A stretch of DNA of 64,000 bases, from NCBI GenBank assembly GCA_014621425.1, contig JAANBB010000029.1, forward strand, positions 146,630-210,629, in the 5' to 3' direction. This DNA comes from Cylindrodendrum hubeiense. Lineage: Eukaryota > Ascomycota > Sordariomycetes > Hypocreales > Nectriaceae. The notes beneath the pieces are model-generated. The model did not search any database. It was not told where the DNA came from and saw nothing but the letters and a program-made list of their open reading frames with translations. Every line of letters begins with the position of its first letter. Position 1 is the stretch's first letter. Below are positions 15,994 to 27,074 of the stretch, piece by piece. Made by a program: the position numbers and the translations under genes.

Positions 15994-17810
15994 ATGACGC
16001 CGGTATCCACGGCTTGCGACACCTGCAAGCTTCGCAAGGTCAAGTGTGATATGACGGAACCCTGCGCCAACTGTCGCATATCACAACTTTGCTGCGCTTA
16101 CACCATAATTCCCCGCAAACGGGGACGCAAAGTCGGCAGACGAACGCTCGCTGGACAGGGCTTACGGCGATGGCCCACAACACCGCGTTCTGGGCAATGG
16201 TTAGAGTCACTCGGGTCTCTGGATCTACCCAGCCAAGCAAGGCCTTCAACGGCGTCCACGTCAAGTCCGCCGGGCATCGTCCCTCTCACTCCTGTCCAGA
16301 TCATCGGCCAAGACTCGGAAATTGAGCTCGGCGTTGGCACAGCAGCACAGATCTACGGGCGCCTGGTGACTTCCATCACGTCTGCCATTCCCTCGGATAC
16401 AGTTGCCGACGTGATTCATAAATGCATTGATATGTTCGTGCAGTACCTGTTCGGCATCACCCCCATCATCCATGAGCCAACCATTCGGGCGAGCGTGTCC
16501 CTCTTTGGACCCGACAGTCACCCAGAATCATGGGGATCGTTGCAGCCAACTCCCTACGCTCAACCCCCGCAAGTGTCGCTATTGAAAGCGTTTACACTCG
16601 TCACAGCCTTATGCGCCGCTGTGACTTCCGTCATCCCAGATACGTTCATAGCACAGCGACATTCCGTCTCCAACTCATTTCTCACAGCGTCCCGCGCCAT
16701 GCACCGAATATATGAGGATTATGACCGAGAGCATCCTGACTCATCTTCCTTGATCATTCGGATATGGCACTCTGGAGCCCTGCAAAACATCACCGGATGC
16801 ATAGGTACATCTTACCATTGCTTATGGGAGGCCGCTCTGATCGCTCAGCGACTTCGGCTTTACGATGAGGACTCCGTGAGCAAGGAAACCGCGATTGAGT
16901 CGCAACTGCTCCGAGCCAGTTTCTGGCAGCTACTTTCTGCAGACAAGGCATCATGCGCCTTTGAAAACAGACCTTATGTATTGAACGAACTGCTCTTTGC
17001 CGGGGACTTAACCTTGCTGGAGCGCGGAGAACATGACGAGCCACTTCTTGAGACTACCAAGAGCTTTAATCAAGACGCACTAGAAAGTCGTCTCTTAACT
17101 GGCTTCCAGCTGAAGCGGCGTTTATGGTGCATGGCCGGGGACCTGGTCATGAAAATAAAGTCGTACGCCCGCCATAATGATTCGGGGGTCCACAAACCCG
17201 ACCTAGCGCACTTGACAGATTCTTATTTGACTTTTATGGGTTTCGCTGACGATCTTCCTCCCTGGCTACAATACTTCAACGAGGACAGCATTGCTACTAC
17301 TGATGCGGAGGTTCTTACGTACCAGCAGACATGTTTTTGGGTCCAAAGGAGCAACATAATGACAACCTTTCACTGCTTAAAGCTCATACTCCTACAAAAG
17401 TCCATTGAATGCAACACCCTGGCAATTATGGGAGTTGAAAGGCAGGCCTTACCGCTTGCTATCAAAAAGGTTGAGATAGTGTACGATTTCCTCCAGGAGC
17501 TCCAGATGGCTCCTTTCGTATGCATCAAGGTTCAAGGCGAGCCAGCAGTCAGTGCAACAACTTTCAGATTGGTAGAGAAAACTTGGGCTTCCTACTAACG
17601 ATTCCTACACAGGTCGAGCGGATCCGTCGCATTGGCTCTGCTCTCCTCGAGCTCACCGAGGCTGTCGAGAACGACAGGATAAAAGCACGGTCAAATGCCC
17701 TTTTCAAGACAATTTTGGACTTCTTATCAAAATTAGACTCCAAGGCCTCGGATACCTTAAGCAATGTCTCGCCGCTCTTAGTAACAACTCAAGCCACTCC
17801 CTTCGACTAG
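15994..17810 (+). CDS. Zn(II)2Cys6 transcription factor in the glycosidase cluster
   Basis: A 591-aa predicted nuclear regulator. Exons 15994-17571 and 17613-17810 flank a 41-nt intron (GTAGAG, CTAAC branch, ACACAG); the sum is in frame. The N-terminal cluster reads ACDTCKLRKVKCDMTEPCAN and continues CRISQLCC, the full six-cysteine binuclear pattern, followed by a basic stretch (PRKRGRKVGRR). The middle part (VADVIHKCIDMFVQYLFGITPIIHEPTI) is a fungal_trans-type homology region. The ATG at 15994 is the first in frame. It sits between the GH2 gene (divergent) and the GH3 gene (convergent), so it is the leading candidate for a pathway-specific regulator. Target genes are inferred from position only. 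Confidence 0.9.
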
Positions 17811-18006
17811 CTATTGAATGCTAAGTTTGTGATGGTCCTCATGTACTAAACTCAATTGTATCACTAAACATAAGAAGGAGAGGATAAAATGAACTCCAAG
17901 TTCATCAAGATTTTGTTTCTGATGCTGAATATTTACGTGTGTCACGGCGGGTCTTGGAATATACCAGATTCAACAGAAACATGAGCTTTCGATATCCATA
18001 TGTAGC

Positions 18007-20826
18007 CTACAGACCAGACCACATAAATGTCTCCTCAAGACTGAATACTCTTCGTAAGATCTCATCTTTTGGATCTGCACTCCTGGCAATCACAACGGCG
18101 AAGTCTCCAGCCTCGGCGATCCACTGTGAGAATTCTTCGGACCAGAAAGATAGGGCGTACTTTTCAAGCTTAACAGAACAAACACGCTGTTCGCCCTTGG
18201 CAAGGAAGATCTTTTGGAATGCTTTGAGCTCTTTCCGGGGTCTTTGGAGCGAGCATTGCAGGTCAGATACGTAGACCTGGATTACTTCAGACCCGTCGTG
18301 CTCGCCGGTGTTTGCGACAACAACCGATATTTCCATCGTATGATCCGAGGTCGCGGTAAATTTCGGTGGTACTTCAAGATCGGAGTACTTGAAAGTGGTA
18401 TAAGACAAACCGTAGCCAAAGTAAAACAGTGGTGGGCGTTGTAGCTTCTCGTAGTATCGATGGCCAACAAACACCCCTTCGCCATAGACGATTTGCCGAT
18501 CTACCTTCCCAAAGTTGAGGAATGCTGGTGTATCCTCGAGACGCTCAGGGAATGTCAACGATAGTCTTCCGGATGGATTGACTCTGCCGAAGAGAATATC
18601 GACTATGGAGTGACCTGTTTCTTGTCCTCCAAGCCAGGCGTGGACAAGAGTTTTAACATGGTGGATCCACGGCATCTCGATGGGCATTCCCGCTTGTATG
18701 ATAACAACCTACCCTTCAGTTAGCAAGGAGCTTTCATATCAATCACCAGCGAGACGCTGAAAGGTTTAGAGGGGTGGAAGAGGGGTGGGTGTGGCTAGAT
18801 GACGGGCTTACAGTGTTGGGGTTGGCCTGGCAAACTCGCTCGATCATCTCATTTTCATGTCCAGGAAGTAAGAGGCTCGTGCGGTCCGCAGCCTCGTATT
18901 CGTAATCAGAGCTCAATCCAGTAATCAAAATCAGTACATCAACCTCTCGGGCTAATTCTACCGCATCTTGAATGGCTTGTTCTTCGTCCCTCAATACCTT
19001 ACCGCCTAATCGGACACCGCCTGGAGACGGGGGTCCGGCAATCGCTTGGAGCGGCTGGTTGGTCATCAGGATGACCAACTCGTATTGCTGTCCCTCTTCG
19101 ACCTCGAGTTCAACGAATCTCTCCATTGATAGCTTGTTGAAGCATGGAGTATCATCTGTCTTGTCAGGGTGACTAGTCCACAGATCCACGACAGGTTTGT
19201 TGTCGATCCACAACCTGGCTTTGCCGCAAACGCTCAAGGCAAATCGGTATTTGCACGTCGTTTCTGCTACAAATGTAGACTTGACGCGGATAAAATGAGA
19301 GTCCGGCACGCTTTCAAAACTCATCTGACTGAAATACATGGTGGTGGACAAAGTCGTGGTTGAGTGCAAGCATTTTGCTCCGTCGGCCTCTAAGGGATTC
19401 TCTCCGAACCACTCCAGAAACAGCCCCGGCTGTTGCGACTGAGGCAGGAAAAGACCAGATTTTATCAAGGGTGTCCATCTGCGTGCTTAATGGAAAAAAG
19501 AAACGAAGTCAGAATCAATGCAAGTTGTAATGGGAGAGAAAGCTGACAACATACTGAAACAACCGGGCGCGTATCTGATGTTGTCCTTCCCTACTTCTTC
19601 GATCATTGCATCAAGCGGTGTGCTAATGTAGAAAGCCTCAACTTCAGAACTACCGCCACCACACGTGGCTGGGTTCTCAAAATGCTCGCCAATGAGGCCA
19701 TACTTGACTTGGACATCTGAGCGCAGCGGCAGAATGTTGCTATCGTTTTTGAGTAGGACAATGGAATCAGCAGCCACTTTCCGAATCAAGGTTCGGCTTT
19801 CGGTTGTGTCGCCACCTTTTCCCCCGGACTGAGGTCCTGGATTAGATGTTCTTTGTATCGTTTTCAGCAAGTTCCTAACCGCTGAATCGATAGCTTTCAT
19901 GGGGACCTTTCGGCACTCTACAGCAGCCATCAGCTGCTTGCCTCTCCAAACAGATGGCCCAGGCATTTCCAAGTCCATGCCAGCATTAATAGCTTCGGAA
20001 GTACTATAAGTACCCCACCAGTCGCTCATTACCAAGCCATCAAATTTCCACTCGTCTCGTAAGACCTCTTGAATCAAGAAAGGGTCCTCACTGACGTGAA
20101 GTCCGTTGATGCGTTGATAAGCAGTCATTAAGGCCCACGGCGTTGACTTGGTCATGGCAACGTGGAATGGCATGAGATGGATTTCACGGAGCGTTCGTTG
20201 CGTCATGTGGACATCATCCTCAGACCCCTTGGCGGACTGGTCGTGCGCTGCGTAGTGTTTGATACACGCACCGATACCACGGTCCTGGAGTCCGTTGATA
20301 ACGGAGGCTGCAAGCGTACCACTTAGCACAGGATCCTCTCCATAGGCCTCAAATCCTCGGCCAATCAAGGGGGAACGCTGAATGCAGACGGTAGGGGCCA
20401 AAGCAACTTGGACGTCCTTGCGAATCCCCTCGTCCCCCAACAGACTTCCGACTCTGTACAACAGGTCTGTGTCAAATGTGGCACCCATCGCTGTTGCAGA
20501 TGGCAGCTGATACCCGGGTGGCTGCATTTATTTGGTCAATTCCCTTTGCTAACATAGAGAAGCCGTCTGTACAAGGCGACACTTACCGGATTGAACATCC
20601 TACCGCCACCCCCACGCAGGCCATGCGGCCCGTCTGAAGTCTGAACCGTAGAACAGATATGTTAATTCAATTTCAGGGCCTATTGCGTAGAATAGCTCAC
20701 ATTGAGGCTCGGAATACCAAGCCTTTCTAGGGGACTTGTGCGGCACGCGCCGGCACCTGATAAGAGGCTAATCTTTTCCGACAGAGTCAGCTTGAAGATA
20801 ACATCATCTAACTCGTTGGGTTTCAT
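18007..20826 (-). CDS. Beta-glucosidase, GH3 with PA14 insert
   Basis: GH3 enzyme of about 840 aa that hydrolyses terminal beta-glucosides. Five exons (20826-20701, 20640-20587, 20521-19555, 19485-18812, 18708-18007) add up in frame, with introns such as GTAAGT...ATGCAG. The first spliced region reads [15 protein letters not shown]3 domain 1 contains KHYAAHDQ and the nucleophile Asp in [12 protein letters not shown]. The GH3 C-domain is interrupted by a PA14 module ([20 protein letters not shown]). The C-domain resumes with [17 protein letters not shown], followed by a fibronectin-III-like end ([15 protein letters not shown]). No signal peptide is seen, so it is probably intracellular, as in related PA14-type fungal beta-glucosidases. 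It is convergent with a Zn2Cys6 regulator and divergent from the MFS permease, which fits import plus cytosolic cleavage. Exact substrate is unknown. Confidence 0.93.
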
Positions 20827-21590
20827 TTCAGATGTTTCAAACAGGCTTTCGTCACCGCAAAAGAGTAATAACAATAATAACGAAGAGCGTTGTGCGTGAG
20901 TGGCTCAACATGAATACCAACGAAATAGAAGTTTTATGATGGCCAGTGTCGAGGCACTATCGAGCTCAGTACAATGCCACATAAACCAAAGCCTGAGGAA
21001 AATTTGGTGCTCGTATTTTCCTAAACTCCGTGGGACAATTCAGTCACTATCCGTGAGTGTGGATTTAATTATCCGTGGCGCTTAGTTGCTAATCTCCGCG
21101 GAACCCGGTAGTTCACATTAGCCAACGCTTCCAATCATTCGCCGAGACACCATGCTACCGGATCGTTAGTGTGCGGCGAAAAGGCCCTGGCTGCTTTAAT
21201 GACTGGCTCCTTTGTCCACCTTATTCCCAGGGAATGATCATAACCCCGCAAACGGGTTGTACATCGAAGCATCCTCCAACCTCCACAGGCTGTTACCCCA
21301 GCCTGGGGCCCCAGCTGTCAACTGACCATATGCGGGGAATGGGTTGGCTACTTCCAAGCCACCGAATTTTCCACATCCCTGTCCCAACATCCTAGCATCT
21401 CAGCTTCCAGAACGGCATAGCGATGGAGACTTGCCTACACACATGGCTGTAATGAAACTGACATTTATACCGCCGTCTTGCCGCAATTCTATCAACCAAG
21501 GATTTTCTCCAGTGTCATTTATTCCCGAACTTGTTCACCTCTTCAAACTAAACTCGTTAATCACGTTCTCTAGCGACACAAAACTCAACA
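20827..21590. promoter_or_regulatory. Bidirectional promoter region, GH3 and sugar permease
   Basis: About 760 bp between divergent starts at 20826 and 21591. No gene is supported. The arrangement suggests co-regulation of the glucosidase and the transporter. Confidence 0.5.
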
Positions 21591-23289
21591 ATGGTTGGCA
21601 AACGTGTCAATGCTCGCGATGTTGCCGCGGCATCTGAGGTCACGCATTTGCTTGAACAGGACAAGACGCCGTGGTACAGGAAACCCAACCTACGCAGGCT
21701 ATACTTGATGCTTATTCCAGCCGCACTGGGTGTCGAAATGACAACCGGCTACGATGGGAGCGTCTTGAATGGCCTGCAGGCGGTTGATCTGTGGAACGAG
21801 CACTATGGCAACCCAGAAGGCGCAATCCTCGGTGTCATCTCTGCCTCCTTAGCTATCGGGACTGCAGCCGGTGTTCCCATCATGCCTTACTTGAATGATC
21901 ACTTTGGTCGCAAGTTTTGTGTTGTTGTAGGCTCCATCATTGTCGCCATTGGAGTGATAATTCAAACTTGCGCTATCAATGGTATGTTCTGACGCAACAA
22001 CCCTCTTTTGTTGTTGCCATCTCCTTCCCTCTTTGGCCACCCTACTAACACCAATCAGTCGGAATGCTCATCGCCTCGCGTATCATCATGGGTCTCGGTT
22101 CTCCACTTTCCCTCGCTGGTGCTGCCCAACTTGTCAACGAACTCGCCTACCCCAAAGAACGGTCTACTATTGTTGGATTCTTCCAAGGTACTTGGTATAT
22201 GGGTGCTATTGTTGCTGCGGGAGTTACTCTTGGTACCTATGATTGGACCAATAATTGGAGTTGGAGGCTTCCCACGCTCCTCCAAATTCTGCCTTCTGTG
22301 TTTACTCTTACTTTTATCTGGTAGGCTGTCCTTACTAGACGCTTGGTTTATTTCAAGCTAGACGCTTGGTTTATTTCAAGAGCCCTAATCTGCCTCCTAG
22401 GTTTGTGCCCGAATCCCCACGCTGGCTGGTCGGCCAGGACCGCCATGAAGAAGCTCTTCGGATCTTGATAGAGTACCACGGCGAGGGCGACGAGGCGTCT
22501 GCCTTTGTTGCTGTCGAGTTTGATCAGATTCGAGATACGATCCAGAAAGAGAAGGAAGCAGCAAGCCGTCCGTGGAAGGAACTTTTCACTTCTGCGCCGA
22601 ACCGTCATCGAGTTTTTGTTGCTGTTTGTGTCGGTTTCTTCACGCAGTGGTCCGGCAACGGACTCATCAGCTACTATTTGGCAAAAGTCCTGGCTTTAAT
22701 CGGTATCACATCCCGCGCGACACAGAATCAGCTAAACGTGGGGCTTAACTGCTGGAACTTGGTGACTGCCGCATGTTCCAGCATGCTTGCCGGTTTCTTA
22801 CCCCGACGAAAACAACTCATGGCCGGATACCTGAGTATGACTATCCTGTTCACTTGTTATACTGCCGGCTCTGCCGTCTATGCCGAAGACGACACCAACC
22901 ACGCAGCCGCTAAATCCGTTGTGGTACTGATTTTCCTCTACAACGCCGGTTACAACTTGATGCAACCCTTTCAATACCTCTACATTGGCGAGATTTTCCC
23001 ATTCATTCAACGATCAAAGGGAATTGCCGTGATGCAAATGTCCACTCGTCTTGCTTCGGCCTTCAACTTATTGGTTAATCCCATTGGCATGGAGAACCTT
23101 GCGTGGAAGTACTTCCTCGTGTATGTGGTATGGCTGGTGATTGAGACAACCGTCGTCTTCTTCTTCTTCCCGGAGACCCAAGGCCTTACACTGGAAGAGA
23201 TTGCGCTAGTTATCGAAGGAGATCAGGCCCCTGTGGATGTTGCACGCTTGAAGGAACTGAATATCGAGGAACGTGTTGAGAAGGTGTAG
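21591..23289 (+). CDS. MFS sugar transporter (SP family)
   Basis: A 513-aa, twelve-helix plasma-membrane sugar:H+ symporter of the hexose/lactose permease group. Exons 21591-21981, 22059-22320 and 22401-23289 add up in frame. Visible signatures are GYDGSVLNGLQ in helix 1, FGRKFCVVVG after helix 2, ASRIIMGLG, PESPRWLVGQDR before the central loop, and PETQGLTLEEI after helix 12, all typical of the sugar porter family. The second intron (22321-22400) contains a perfect 23-bp tandem duplication. It is divergent from the GH3 gene and followed by a Zn2Cys6 regulator. It could import galactosides, glucosides or the sugars freed outside the cell; the substrate cannot be read from sequence. Confidence 0.93.
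22335..22380. repeat. Perfect 23-bp tandem duplication inside an intron
   Basis: Two identical 23-bp copies, 22335-22357 and 22358-22380, beginning CTAGACGCTTGGTTTATTTC. They make up over half of the 80-nt second intron of the MFS gene; without the duplication the intron would be 57 nt. Confidence 0.95.
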
Positions 23290-23629
23290 TATAGCGGCCC
23301 ACAGCATGTTAGGTACCCTGTAGCCGCAATGATTACCCATATTTCAACCCAGTCTAACCGATCCCAACCCGGAACGAGTTCACTTGCAAGTTACTAATTA
23401 ACATCAATCATCTCATATAACTCCTTCTCTGTCGTGGCTTATTTGCTGCGCAACGTAAAGCGTCCGACAACTAAAAGTGAATTCGCTCTAGCGTGGTCTG
23501 ACCTGAGTGGGCCCTTGGAAAATGGGATAATTATTCTCCACACACTCATATATTTGCCCTCACACGACACATGGCCCCGCTTCCCACTGCGCCTCTCAAG
23601 CATCGTCTCACACATCCCATCTCATAACC
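23290..23629. promoter_or_regulatory. Spacer and promoter of the downstream regulator
   Basis: About 340 bp between the permease stop and the start of the next Zn2Cys6 gene. Nothing else is seen. Confidence 0.45.
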
Positions 23630-25037
23630 ATGGATACGTCTCCCGGTTTCTCTGCGTCCAGTCGGTTCCCGCATCGTCGTCGCGTCACTCAGGCCTGTGT
23701 GAATTGTCGGATGCGCAAGACCCGCTGCGATGCTGCTCAGCCGAAATGCAGCCTGTGCGATACCCAAAATGTGGAATGCATCTATCGGGATTCCCAACAA
23801 CCACGCATCGATCACAACACCAAGGTTCTTCTTGATCGCATGGATATCCTAGAAGAGCGGCTTCTTTCTTCTTGGAACGTCCCCAATCAGCCATCTCCCG
23901 CGCTGCAAGCTCCTATCCACACACCCGAACAGATCCATCAACCACCGTTTCCTACCCACGGCGACTTTTCCGACCATGATTTGCACATTCCTCTGTCTCA
24001 CACTGCAAATGCAAATCATGTCTGCACCTGGCCTATCGTTCATCAGCTTCTATCTGAAGTACCCGGCAGTCCAGATCTGCAAACCACAAATGCAACAGAT
24101 ATTTTCTTCGAACCACAATCCTCTGCCTCTGCCCCGAGTCTTTCCACACTATTTTCGGGACTTGATCAAGGATTACCATTGCCTGAATCAAGAGCTGAGC
24201 ATGATGACTTAGTCTATACCTACTTTGCAGAAGTCAATGCATTTTTCCCGTTGTTTTCGTCTGGCGAGGGTTCAGCGCTTCTCGCCGATATACTTCCGTC
24301 AAATTCCGACCGCCCAGATGAGTCAGGTGTCTCAACAGCTCGTTACGCCATGGCGTTGATGGTTCTCTGTCTTGCACATTTTGTGAAAGATGAAGCTTCT
24401 CATATCGGTCCTTCTCCAAATACTCCAAGCAATCAAGGTCGGGGTGCATCTGGTCCCCCATCCTTGCACCATAGCTTAGCTCATGAGCGGCTATGGAAGA
24501 AGGTAAATATTGTGCTTGGGGTTTTAATCTCTGAAATTTCGGTTGAAGCAGCCCAGTGTACTATGCTAGCGAGGTATGTATAACTGTCATCATCCAACGC
24601 ATCGTTTACTTGACGCATCGTTTACTTGACTCCTCTCTAACCTATGCTAGCATTTATATGGGTGCTAGAGGAAAGATTTCAGAATCATTTTTCTGGGCTC
24701 ACCTAACGGCAGGGAAAGTCGAAATAATCGCAAGAGCTTTGACTCGGAAAAATGAAATCATCTCGGAGCCGTTCCGCCGGCTTTACTGGATTTCATTCAT
24801 TTACGAAGGAGATTACGTGTCAGAAATCTCAACCACGCTACCGTCTGGTATCGCACAATATGAAGAGCTTGTTCCATATCCTGATTTCAGTTTCACTCAC
24901 CCTTCGCCAACGGATGAGGGCCCGAAGTCTCCTACCACATCACAGGATGAATTATTCGGATTCCAAATATCCACCAACGCTGCGATTCGTCGGTTCTTAA
25001 ACCGAATTAATAGCGTCGTATACGACAATAAGGAACA
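23630..25037 (+). CDS. Zn(II)2Cys6 transcription factor, 3' end missing at assembly gap
   Basis: The N-terminal cluster reads RRRVTQACVNCRMRKTRC and continues with a C-x6-C-x2-C-x6-C half (KCSLCDTQNVEC). It is followed by a short leucine helix (VLLDRMDILEERLL). The fungal_trans region contains YFAEVNAFFPLF. Exon 1 is 23630-24573; a 77-nt intron (24574-24650, GTATGT...GCTAG) joins it to IYMGARGKISESFFWA. The frame runs into an N at 25038 just after FLNRINSVVYDN. The usual C-terminal part of this family is absent, so the gene is incomplete in this assembly. The intron carries unusual direct repeats. Position next to the sugar permease suggests a second regulator of the island. Confidence 0.85.
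24561..24651. repeat. Direct repeats at intron borders plus 16-bp tandem duplication
   Basis: CTATGCTAGC occurs at 24561-24570, just before the donor site, and again at 24642-24651 across the acceptor site. Inside the intron GCATCGTTTACTTGAC is present twice in tandem (24599-24614 and 24615-24630). All copies are perfect. Confidence 0.95.
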
Positions 25038-25038
25038 N
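25038..25038. other. Single N hiding an assembly gap
   Basis: One N separates a transcription factor lacking its C-terminus from an alpha/beta-hydrolase lacking its N-terminus, both on the plus strand. Neither deleting nor replacing the N gives one continuous sensible protein. The N most likely stands for missing sequence of unknown length. Confidence 0.7.
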
Positions 25039-25853
25039 TGGCGATGAGAACGATCTCTCTTGCCGTGTTTACTCCCAAGGACTCGACCAAAACTAACCGA
25101 CCGGCCTTTTACTTCGTCCATGGTGGAGGACAAGTTTCAGGTAACAGGTTTGCAGCTTTGGAGGCGGTAATGGCGTACCTCGACGACGTCGAAGCCGTTT
25201 TCATTGCTGTTGAGTATCGTGTGGCCCCTGAACACCGAGCCCCAGCCGCCCTACATGATGCATATGCTGGCTTAGTGTGGGCTGCTGAGAACGCTTCCCG
25301 TTTTGGGATCGACCCTTCGAAGATCATCTTGGGGGGAGGTTCAGGTGGTGCGCCTATCACAATGGGGTCAGCCATGCTATGTCGCAACAACCAGAAGAAA
25401 TATCCCTGCGCACTCATGCTCCTGACACCGATGCTCGATGATCGTGATTGCACGGTATCGTCAAAGCAATTCGCGCGCGACGGGCCTTGGTGCGGTACAA
25501 CGAACCGCATGGCCTGGGACCATGTACTGGGCACCGAACGCCGTGGGGATGTAAGCGAATTGGTGGCTCCAGCACGCGCAACAGACCTGAGAGGTCTCCC
25601 GCCTACCTTCATCGATGCCGGCGCGTGTGAGGTCTTCCGTGATGAAGCAGTCGCCGTTGCATCAGTGATGTGGAAATGCGGCGTCTCGGCAGAGCTCCAC
25701 ATATGGCCGGGAGCATATCACGGTTTCGACATGCTAAGCCAAGACGCACCCGTGGCCAAAGTTTCGACTCAAATGAAGACCTCATGGTTGAAGAGAACCC
25801 TTGAGGCCAGGGAAAGAGAACTCGCTGCTGCCTCGGCCGCAACGCTTGAGTAA
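25039..25853 (+). CDS. Alpha/beta-hydrolase (HSL-type esterase/lipase), 5' end missing
   Basis: Hormone-sensitive-lipase-type alpha/beta-hydrolase. The oxyanion-hole motif HGGGQVSGNR is near the start, the catalytic Ser is in LGGGSGGAP, and the catalytic His is in GAYHGFDM. The acidic residue region reads ACEVFRDEAV. The family usually has about 70-80 residues before the HGGG strand, including a strand like the visible ISLAVFTPKDS. Here the frame is open leftward into the N at 25038, so the true start is lost; the ATG at 25044 is internal. It could de-esterify an acylated plant glycoside or a metabolite. No signal peptide can be judged. Confidence 0.85.
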
Positions 25854-27074
25854 CAAGGCACTGGTTAATACATCCATGTATCTTAGGCAATTACTCCAGA
25901 AGGTTGCGATAGTTCCTCCAGTCCAATAGTTTGCCTAAATATTGTACTCAAGTCCCAATACATTGGCCTTGTTGTAATTACATATGCGGTTCTCTTTCAT
26001 CATTCCTCATGACATGATCAATTCACTCCGTCCCTTTCCAGCTCTTTGAACGGCTAATCAGATACAAAATGCAGCACTTGGGGTGGTCGGCTCCTGCAAA
26101 ATGTCTCGACGCTTGCTAGTCGCCTAAAAACTGGCGCCATACTATTATTTTAACTGCCTCTAGCTGTCGACCAAGTTCAATCGCTGCTTCCCTTACTATG
26201 GCTCTGGCTGTATGTGATTGTACCACAACCGACCAGGATGCGAGTTAGATCCGTTAGTACTGGAACGCTATTACAACATTGGCTAATAGACGATCAGCTC
26301 ATGTACTATTGCAAAGATATATTTATGTCATAATTATTTCTTCATCACCCGCCTCTGTTCTCAACCAAGCGAGTGAACTTAAGCATGTACGTTGAGCAAT
26401 CCTCCAGCACCTTGGATGGCGTCGTCTAGGGAAGCACAGAGCTGTTTTAGTTAATAGGGCTGAGGTGAGGAAGGAGGGGCTAGAAACGAGCTTCCAATAG
26501 CATCCACTCATCCTAACTGAGACGTATCACAGGAGTTGGTGGCGGCGTCTAGACTGCTGAGAGGCGGCTCACAGGTGTGATGTTGTTATCCAATGAAGGA
26601 AGCATGCTGCAACAACGGGTTGATAGCCGTCCAAATAAGCTTTAGTGTTAAGGTTGCCTCTTCTCGGATGATGCCCCGACCCAATGAGCTCATCCTCGTA
26701 TGTGTTTATTTCTTTAAGGCTACCAATGAGATTGATATGCTGCAATCCTCTATTCTCGAGGCTTCTTGTCCCGTGCTCATCTCAGCCGTAACTGTAACGC
26801 CATGGTGAGAGCTAAGATGCGGGGTTGAGAGTGTGACGACACACCTTGCAAAAGCAAGTGAGACCAGTGTAAAAAGTTAGGGGTTGACATGATATGCGAT
26901 GGGAAGAGAGAGAGCATTGTACTTTAGTACGGCAATGAAGGGTATATAATTGCTGGACTGGTCGCTTTTTAATGAGACTTGTTAACATCTACACAAGACA
27001 GACGTCTCTTGAGTGACCTATCCTTTCAACCACTTCCCATAATCTCTACTCCGCACGCCTCGTCTATCGCAACC
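25854..27074. other. Intergenic region upstream of the DUF2278 gene
   Basis: About 1.2 kb without a supported gene. It ends in the promoter and 5' UTR of the gene at 27075, with a TATA-like element at 26943-26949. Confidence 0.5.
26943..26949 (+). promoter_or_regulatory. TATA-like box
   Basis: TATATAA lies about 130 bp upstream of the ATG at 27075, at a plausible distance for a core promoter with a short 5' leader. Support is motif and position only. Confidence 0.35.

Noticed and set aside
25109..25702. 197-aa minus frame opposite the esterase
   Set aside because: Antisense shadow; the plus frame has the full set of hydrolase motifs.
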